A stretch of 10,947 nt of DNA from assembly GCA_016183145.1 (NCBI GenBank), contig JACPFE010000245.1:1-10947 (forward strand), written 5' to 3'. This document shows, one piece after another, positions 7,232-10,947 of this stretch. Positions within the stretch are counted from its first letter, which is position 1. Every line of letters begins with the position of its first letter. The notes beneath the pieces are model-generated. The model did not search any database and was not told the origin of the DNA. It was given only the letters and a program-made list of their open reading frames with translations. Source of the DNA: Deltaproteobacteria bacterium. GTDB lineage: Bacteria > Desulfobacterota > Binatia > UBA9968. Position numbers and translations under genes: made by a program.

Positions 7232-7638
7232 TGGACGAACTCCAGTGTTAATGAATCGCCGTCTTGCACGCCGAAGACGTCTTTTAGCCGCACCGGCGCG
7301 ATGATTTCGATTTTGTCTTGCGGATACCCGCTCACCTCCGGGACCAGTACGGCGCCTCTGACCTTATCATTGGGGCGGCCTTCGGGACCTTGAATTACCA
7401 CCCGGTAAAGCCGTGCGCTGCAGTGCCCGTCCGCCGTCGGGAGAGAAATCCCCTCGGACTCTTGCCGCAACGCGTCCCAAAGCCGGGTGTCTTCCGCCGC
7501 TCTTGGCCGCAGGTTGAGCGTTGCCGGAAACGGCGCAAATCCCAGGCGTTGCTTCAACGCTTCCTGCACCCAATCCAGAGCCATGAACGATGCGGCTCGT
7601 CCCAGGTCGGAAAAAATAATCCCGGTCATTGTGCGCAT
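7228..7638 (-). CDS. ribK: CTP-dependent-type riboflavin kinase (archaeal RibK/DUF120 family)
   Basis: Expected to phosphorylate riboflavin to FMN with CTP rather than ATP, as in Methanocaldococcus jannaschii MJ0056, which is of similar length (136 aa here). Matches along the whole chain: GIIFSDLG (6-13, archaeal GxVxSGxG), LGFAPFPATLNL (32-43, with the TLN nucleotide/Mg2+ motif), and a C-terminal block containing GAVLVP (95-100), EIIAPVRL (111-118) and DGDSLTLE (126-133). The N-terminal loop is SDLGRAASF and lacks some glycines of the archaeal form, so nucleotide preference is uncertain. The start is unsettled: ATG 7638 (chosen), ATG 7629 and TTG 7647 all lack a clear Shine-Dalgarno. The stop overlaps the ubiX start. 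Bacteria normally use the unrelated bifunctional RibF, so this gene is notable and possibly acquired. Confidence 0.85.
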   Translation of the reverse strand: MRTMTGIIFSDLGRAASFMALDWVQEALKQRLGFAPFPATLNLRPRAAEDTRLWDALRQESEGISLPTADGHCSARLYRVVIQGPEGRPNDKVRGAVLVPEVSGYPQDKIEIIAPVRLKDVFGVQDGDSLTLEFVH

Positions 7639-7660
7639 CGCCGTCAAGAACTTAAAGTCA

Positions 7661-7744
7661 GTTCAAAGTTCCGGGTTCAAGGTTCAAAGAATCGGAGCGA
7701 GATCGTGCTTTTCTACATTGAACCTTGAACATTGAACTTTGAAC
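7661..7744. repeat. Inverted heptamer array, GTTCAA+N type (boundary 2/3)
   Basis: Four units on the left: GTTCAAA (7661-7667), GTTCCGG (7668-7674), GTTCAAG (7675-7681) and GTTCAAA (7682-7688). Four on the right: ATTGAAC (7717-7723), CTTGAAC (7724-7730), ATTGAAC (7731-7737) and TTTGAAC (7738-7744). The arms pair in exact register over 28 bases with four mismatches, around a 28-base unrepetitive centre (7689-7716) that is itself four units long. It lies between the XdhC Rossmann gene and the riboflavin kinase start. No U-run follows on the minus strand, so it is not a classical intrinsic terminator. Confidence 0.9.
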
Positions 7745-7815
7745 GAAATAGCCCCTGGTTGACGTCTAGTTGACCGTACGTCGTCGCCTTCCATCGTTGC
7801 ACGACCCAATCCCAA

Positions 7816-8583
7816 CTACCGGTCCGACAACGACGCCGCCTTGCCGCCGCGGCGAACTTTGATCACTTCACCCAAGATCGCGAGCGCAATTTCCGCCGGC
7901 GTTTCCGTGCCGATATCGAGCCCGATGGGCGCGTAGACTCTTTCGATCACTTCTTCGGCAACCTTGTCTTCGTCGCGGAAGCGCTGGAAGCAAGCCTTGA
8001 TGCGCCGGCGGCTGCCAATCATACCGATATATTTGGCCTGGCTGTGAATGATCTCGCGCAGGCAGGGTTCGTCGTAGCTGTGACCGCGGGTGATCAGCAC
8101 GATGTAGCACGCCGGAGTGAGCGTCATCTCCTTCAGCACCCGCGCCATATCGCCCACCAGCACTTCGTCGGCGTCGGGAAAGCGCTCGCGATTGGCAAAG
8201 AGCAGTCGGTCGTCGATTACGATCACGTGAAAATCCAAAACTTTGGCGATCTGCACCAGCGGCACTGCGATATGGCCCGCGCCGACGACGATCAGCTTGG
8301 GCGGCTCGGGCATGACCTCGAAGAATACTTCCAGCTTGCCGCTCGGCAGATCGAGCGACACCAACTGCGATTTTTCTGCGCTCAGCCGCGCCGCGCTTTC
8401 GCGCAGTATCGCCTCGACCGCCGCGGGGTCACCGATGTTCTCGGCCGCGACTTTGCCGTCGCGCACGAGACACTTGGCGCCGGCCTCGACGCGGCTCTCG
8501 CCCGCCACTTCGACGACTGTGGCGAGTACAGCCGCCGCCCCTTGCTCGCTGATGGCGACCAGCTCTTCGGAAAAAGAAGTCAT
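7816..8583 (-). CDS. XdhC/CoxI-family Mo-hydroxylase maturation protein, Rossmann-domain partner
   Basis: XdhC-family proteins bind molybdenum cofactor and help its sulfuration and insertion into xanthine dehydrogenase or CO dehydrogenase-like enzymes. The 255 residues have the C-terminal Rossmann domain: LIVVGAGHIAVPL (97-109), FANRERFPDADEVLVGD (129-145), VLITRGHSYDEPCL (162-175), YIGMIGSRRRI (185-195) and YAPIGLDIGTETPAEIALAILGE (about 217-239). Residues 1-90 look like a worn copy of the N-terminal CoxI domain: VLATVVEVAGESRVEAGAK (19-37) parallels its neighbour's ATIVSVKGSTPREVGAK, but the GGGC and CGG motifs are missing. The start chosen is ATG 8583, overlapping the upstream stop (ATGA); an in-frame start at 8619 would add 12 residues inside the neighbour. 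Confidence 0.88.
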   Translation of the reverse strand: MTSFSEELVAISEQGAAAVLATVVEVAGESRVEAGAKCLVRDGKVAAENIGDPAAVEAILRESAARLSAEKSQLVSLDLPSGKLEVFFEVMPEPPKLIVVGAGHIAVPLVQIAKVLDFHVIVIDDRLLFANRERFPDADEVLVGDMARVLKEMTLTPACYIVLITRGHSYDEPCLREIIHSQAKYIGMIGSRRRIKACFQRFRDEDKVAEEVIERVYAPIGLDIGTETPAEIALAILGEVIKVRRGGKAASLSDR

Positions 8584-8975
8584 CTGGCGCTTCCCGCCTC
8601 CTGATCGCGCTCCGGCCACCAGGGATCGATGAAGATGTTCATGATGCCGCCGCAGACCGCCGGGCTGTCCGAGGAAATGTCATCAAGTAAATCGATCCGC
8701 ACGGTTCTCGGTTTGCGCGTGCGAATCGCTTCGATGGCTTCCCGCTTGACATCCGCCTCGCCGCAGCCGCCGCCGATGGTGCCGAGGATCTCGCCCCAGG
8801 CGGTCACGACCATTTTGGCGCCGACTTCCCGCGGCGTCGAACCCTTCACCGACACGATGGTCGCCACCGCCAGCGTCTCGCCCTTATCGAGAAATTCTTT
8901 CACCTGGTGATAAATCGAGTCTTTCTTTTTACCCTCGCCATCGCCGCCTTCGTAACAAGAACCTAGTCCAGCCAT
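8580..8975 (-). CDS. XdhC/CoxI-family N-terminal domain protein (stand-alone)
   Basis: A 131-residue protein holding only the N-terminal XdhC_CoxI domain: ATIVSVKGSTPREVGAKMVV (38-57), GTIGGGCGEADV (65-76) and CGGIMNIFIDPW (108-119). The Cys71 and Cys108 motifs are those usually tied to Mo-cofactor handling in this family. It has a glycine- and lysine-rich N-terminal extension (about 1-20). It probably works with the overlapping Rossmann partner as a two-subunit XdhC, delivering sulfurated cofactor to a Mo hydroxylase encoded outside the window. A textbook AGGAGG (8983-8988) lies 7 nt before the ATG, and only 3 bases separate that site from the heptamer array upstream. Confidence 0.88.
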   Translation of the reverse strand: MAGLGSCYEGGDGEGKKKDSIYHQVKEFLDKGETLAVATIVSVKGSTPREVGAKMVVTAWGEILGTIGGGCGEADVKREAIEAIRTRKPRTVRIDLLDDISSDSPAVCGGIMNIFIDPWWPERDQEAGSAR

Positions 8976-8982
8976 TTTAGTA

Positions 8983-8988
8983 CCTCCT
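8983..8988 (-). promoter_or_regulatory. Perfect Shine-Dalgarno next to the heptamer hairpin
   Basis: The minus strand reads AGGAGG, 7 nt before the ATG at 8975. It fixes that start. Because the hairpin array ends at 8992, ribosome access here could depend on how the hairpin folds. Confidence 0.75.
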
Positions 8989-8991
8989 GTG

Positions 8992-9092
8992 GTCGAGGAT
9001 GGAAGATCGAGGATCGAAGATGGGTTTTCTGAGTTCGAACGCGATCCTCAATCCTCGATCCTCCATCCTCTATCCTCAATCCTCGATTATCG
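8992..9092. repeat. Inverted heptamer array, ATCCTC+N type (boundary 1/2)
   Basis: The right side has six consecutive units ATCCTC+N at 9044-9050, 9051-9057, 9058-9064, 9065-9071, 9072-9078 and 9079-9085, with N running A, G, C, T, A, G. A decayed unit follows to 9092. The left side has four inverted units: CGAGGAT (8994-9000), GGAAGAT (9001-9007), CGAGGAT (9008-9014) and CGAAGAT (9015-9021). The loop is 9022-9043. Four left units against six right units allow several pairing registers. It sits 3 to 10 bases after the VWA gene stop and directly before the Shine-Dalgarno of the XdhC-type gene. Confidence 0.9.
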
Positions 9093-9095
9093 CCA

Positions 9096-10307
9096 TCAAG
9101 CGACCATTCTTTGCAACGTGCGTCCCAGCGCCACCAGACTATTGACGTTATGCACGGACAAGAACAGATCTAAGTAGGGCAGCGCCGCCTGCATCCCTTT
9201 GCACAGCGGCTCGTAATTGTCGCTCGCCAATAGCGGGTTGAGCCAGATGATCTTTTTGCACCGCCGCTTAAGATCCTGCATTTCCCGCTCGAGCAGGCTC
9301 ACGTCGCCGCGGTCCCAGCCGTCGCTGATAATGACGACGATGGTCCGGTGCGTTACCATACTCGGCGCGAAGTTGCGGTTGAAAGTGTGCAGCGAGCGGC
9401 CGATGTTCGTGCCGCCGGACCAGCCGAGAATGCTGCCGGAAATTTTCTCCAAGGCGTTGCCGATGTCCTTGGTGCGGATCAGATGGGTGATGCGACTGAG
9501 CGAAGTGCTGAAAACAAACGTTTCCACGCCCCAAAGCTCGTTTTGCAGCCCGTACATGAACTGGATCAGAAAGCGGCTGTAACAATCCATCGAGCCGCTG
9601 ACGTCGCACAGGAGCACCACCTTGGTTTTTTTGATGCGCCGTTTGCGCTGCACCAGCTCGACGATTTCGCCGCCGTACTTCATGCTTCTCCGCATGGTCC
9701 AGCGCGGATCGACGGTGCTGCCTTTGCGGCCGACTTTTTTGCGCCGGCTGATCTGGGTGGCGATCTTGGTGGCGATCAGCAGAATCGCCCGCGCGATGGC
9801 GCGGCTTTCCTCCACGCCCATCTCGCTGAAGTCCTTGCGGTTGAGCAGTTCCTGGGGGCTATATGTCGGGATCGAAAACTCCTCTAAATTTTCCAGCGGC
9901 ACATTTTCCTGGGCGGCGGCCTCAGCTAACGCTTCCTCCAACCCTTCTTCGTCGCCGCCTTCCTCCGCCCCGGACTCGGTGGGCGTTCCTTGGATTTCCA
10001 GCGTCTCCATCGGCACGCGCTCGTAGCTCTGTTCGCGCCAGAAACAGTCGAAGACCATGTCGAAAACGGGAAAATCTTCCTTCTGCAAAATCAGGTTGGA
10101 GCGCAGCAGCGCGCGGAAGTCCTGCTTCTCGGCGATATCGACGAGATTCGCCGAGCGCGCGGCGTCGATCACCTGGCTCAGGCTCACCTTCACACCCAAC
10201 TGCTTGAGCGCCCGGGCGAAAGCCATCATGTTGGGCAACGTGCCTCGGCCACGCGCCGAAGCGACGCTGTTGACCGCGGCTGCGACCGTTTCCTGCGTAA
10301 TTTCCAT
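9096..10307 (-). CDS. coxE: CoxE-type VWA-domain protein
   Basis: Partner of a MoxR/CoxD AAA+ ATPase. In Oligotropha carboxidovorans, CoxD and CoxE mature the CuSMoO2 centre of CO dehydrogenase, and homologues accompany many Mo hydroxylases. The 403 residues comprise an N-terminal helical region (1-100), an acidic linker (about 110-145), the segment RRSMKYGG (206-213) typical of the family, then a C-terminal VWA domain. The metal-ion adhesion site is complete: DVSGSM (235-240), Thr300 in GGTNIG and Asp329 in SDGWDRGD. There is no signal peptide, so it is cytoplasmic or membrane-peripheral. It starts 6 bp after the ATPase stop. VWA proteins also partner MoxR ATPases in other maturation roles, so the target enzyme is inferred from the XdhC neighbours. 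Confidence 0.9.
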   Translation of the reverse strand: MEITQETVAAAVNSVASARGRGTLPNMMAFARALKQLGVKVSLSQVIDAARSANLVDIAEKQDFRALLRSNLILQKEDFPVFDMVFDCFWREQSYERVPMETLEIQGTPTESGAEEGGDEEGLEEALAEAAAQENVPLENLEEFSIPTYSPQELLNRKDFSEMGVEESRAIARAILLIATKIATQISRRKKVGRKGSTVDPRWTMRRSMKYGGEIVELVQRKRRIKKTKVVLLCDVSGSMDCYSRFLIQFMYGLQNELWGVETFVFSTSLSRITHLIRTKDIGNALEKISGSILGWSGGTNIGRSLHTFNRNFAPSMVTHRTIVVIISDGWDRGDVSLLEREMQDLKRRCKKIIWLNPLLASDNYEPLCKGMQAALPYLDLFLSVHNVNSLVALGRTLQRMVA

Positions 10308-10313
10308 GGCTCC

Positions 10314-10947
10314 CTAGCTTACCATCTCCGGCGATACCCGTAAGAGCGCTTCCAAATTGAGCTGCTTGCCGTCGATCTGTTCTTTCAAGTGATGCAAATC
10401 TTCCCGGTATTTGAACACGCAGCCCATGGTTTCGATCACGGTCTTATCGTCCAGCCCTTTGCGATTGAGGGCGATCAGCGCCGACGCCCAGTCCAGCGTC
10501 TCGGCGACGCCGGGGCGCTTGTAAAAATTCATCTCGCGCACCCGCTGCATGAAGGCGCAGATCTGCTTGGCCATGTTGGCTTCGGCCTGCGGAAACTTGG
10601 TGGTGATGATCTCATATTCCTTTTCAAAAGTCGGATATTCGATCCAGTGGTAGAGGCAGCGGCGCTTGAGCGCGTCGTGGATTTCCCGCGTGCGGTTCGA
10701 CGTCAAGAAAACATAGGGACGATGTTTGGCGCTGATCGTGCCGATTTCGGGAATCGTAATTTGAAAATCCGATAGGACTTCCAACAGAAAGGCCTCGAAT
10801 TCCATGTCGGCGCGATCGATCTCGTCGATCAAAAGTACCGGCGGGTTCGTGCCGTCGCTCTGAATCGCCTCCAACAAAGGGCGCTTGATCAAATAATCCT
10901 GGGTAAAAATCTCCGTCTCAACCTTTTGTTTATCGCCATGCTCGACC
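10314..10947 (-). CDS. coxD: MoxR/CoxD-type AAA+ ATPase (5' part outside window)
   Basis: The reading frame is open to the window edge, so the N-terminus and Walker A are missing; 210 codons are present. Counting from the edge: Walker B VLLIDEIDRAD (37-47), sensor 1 LTSNRTRE (81-88), arginine finger region LKRRC (93-97), and a sensor 2 candidate RPGVAETLDW (144-153). The segment GTISAKHRPYVFLTSN is typical of CoxD among MoxR proteins. It probably remodels an apo Mo hydroxylase together with the CoxE-type VWA protein encoded 6 bp downstream. An internal TTG at 10892 is not the true start, since conserved sequence continues upstream of it. Confidence 0.9.
   Translation of the reverse strand, partial: VEHGDKQKVETEIFTQDYLIKRPLLEAIQSDGTNPPVLLIDEIDRADMEFEAFLLEVLSDFQITIPEIGTISAKHRPYVFLTSNRTREIHDALKRRCLYHWIEYPTFEKEYEIITTKFPQAEANMAKQICAFMQRVREMNFYKRPGVAETLDWASALIALNRKGLDDKTVIETMGCVFKYREDLHHLKEQIDGKQLNLEALLRVSPEMVS

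Noticed and set aside
7661..7744. GTTCAA-type hairpin as a standard rho-independent terminator.
   Set aside because: The arms are AT-rich and long, and no U-run follows on the minus strand; the same lack applies to the other two arrays. Termination by another mechanism remains possible.
8584..8619. Upstream in-frame start for the XdhC Rossmann gene.
   Set aside because: It lies within the preceding gene and adds a non-conserved segment, whereas the ATG at 8583 gives the ATGA overlap seen repeatedly in this window.
5443..9092. Heptamer arrays considered as CRISPR arrays or insertion-sequence ends.
   Set aside because: Units are 7 bases with no spacers, there are no cas genes, and no transposase or target-site duplication is visible.
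8989..9177. Plus-strand ORF whose product contains SSILHPLSSILDYR-like text.
   Set aside because: It simply translates the ATCCTC heptamer array. A similar artefact arises at the end of plus-strand frames crossing 7661-7744. Such strings are likely spurious proteins when seen in databases.
10890..10892. TTG as the start of the MoxR-type ATPase.
   Set aside because: The frame stays open to the window edge and Walker A must lie further upstream, so this is internal.

Overview
This is a GC-rich bacterial window in which every gene I can support is on the minus strand, so transcription runs right to left. Genes are densely packed, with repeated 4-base stop/start overlaps (ATGA, GTGA, TTGA). The MacA/MacB-type exporter points to a Gram-negative cell. 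The gene mix (CoxD/CoxE/XdhC maturation genes, a CTP-dependent-type riboflavin kinase, and a hydroxycinnamoyl-CoA hydratase/lyase relative) would suit an uncultured soil or sediment lineage such as Binatota, Methylomirabilota/Rokubacteria or Tectomicrobia. That placement is a guess from style, not a demonstrated affiliation.

Layout in transcription order. (1) 10947-9096: the 3' part of a MoxR/CoxD-type AAA+ ATPase, then a CoxE-type VWA protein. (2) 8975-7816: an XdhC/CoxI-family pair in which the N-terminal domain and the Rossmann domain are separate overlapping genes. (3) 7638-5493: riboflavin kinase of the CTP-dependent (archaeal) type, then the flavin prenyltransferase UbiX, then the type 2 isopentenyl-diphosphate isomerase, each overlapping the next. 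Together they could make FMN, make dimethylallyl diphosphate, and join a dimethylallyl group to FMN, which is a prenylated-FMN supply cassette. (4) 5427-1222: two FMN-binding split-barrel (pyridoxamine-phosphate-oxidase-like) proteins, then a membrane-fusion protein, an ABC ATPase and a MacB/FtsX-type permease. (5) 918-1: a 20-codon leader ORF with a strong Shine-Dalgarno, overlapping the start of a p-hydroxycinnamoyl-CoA hydratase/lyase-like gene that runs off the left edge.

The most unusual structure is non-coding. Each of the three boundaries between blocks 1/2, 2/3 and 3/4 holds a different long inverted repeat built from quasi-tandem 7-base words. The words are ATCCTC+N at 8994-9085, GTTCAA+N at 7661-7744 and ACTCAG+N at 5443-5515. 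In each family six bases are nearly fixed and one varies. The arrays share design, not sequence, and none has the U-run of an ordinary intrinsic terminator. The last one supplies the stop codon and final residues of the isomerase gene.

Functional reading (inference): the neighbourhood links flavin and prenyl-flavin cofactor supply, maturation of a molybdenum hydroxylase, and aromatic-acid chemistry. The enzymes that would use these products (a UbiD-family decarboxylase and the Mo-hydroxylase subunits) are not in the window. No RNA genes, CRISPR arrays or insertion sequences were seen.
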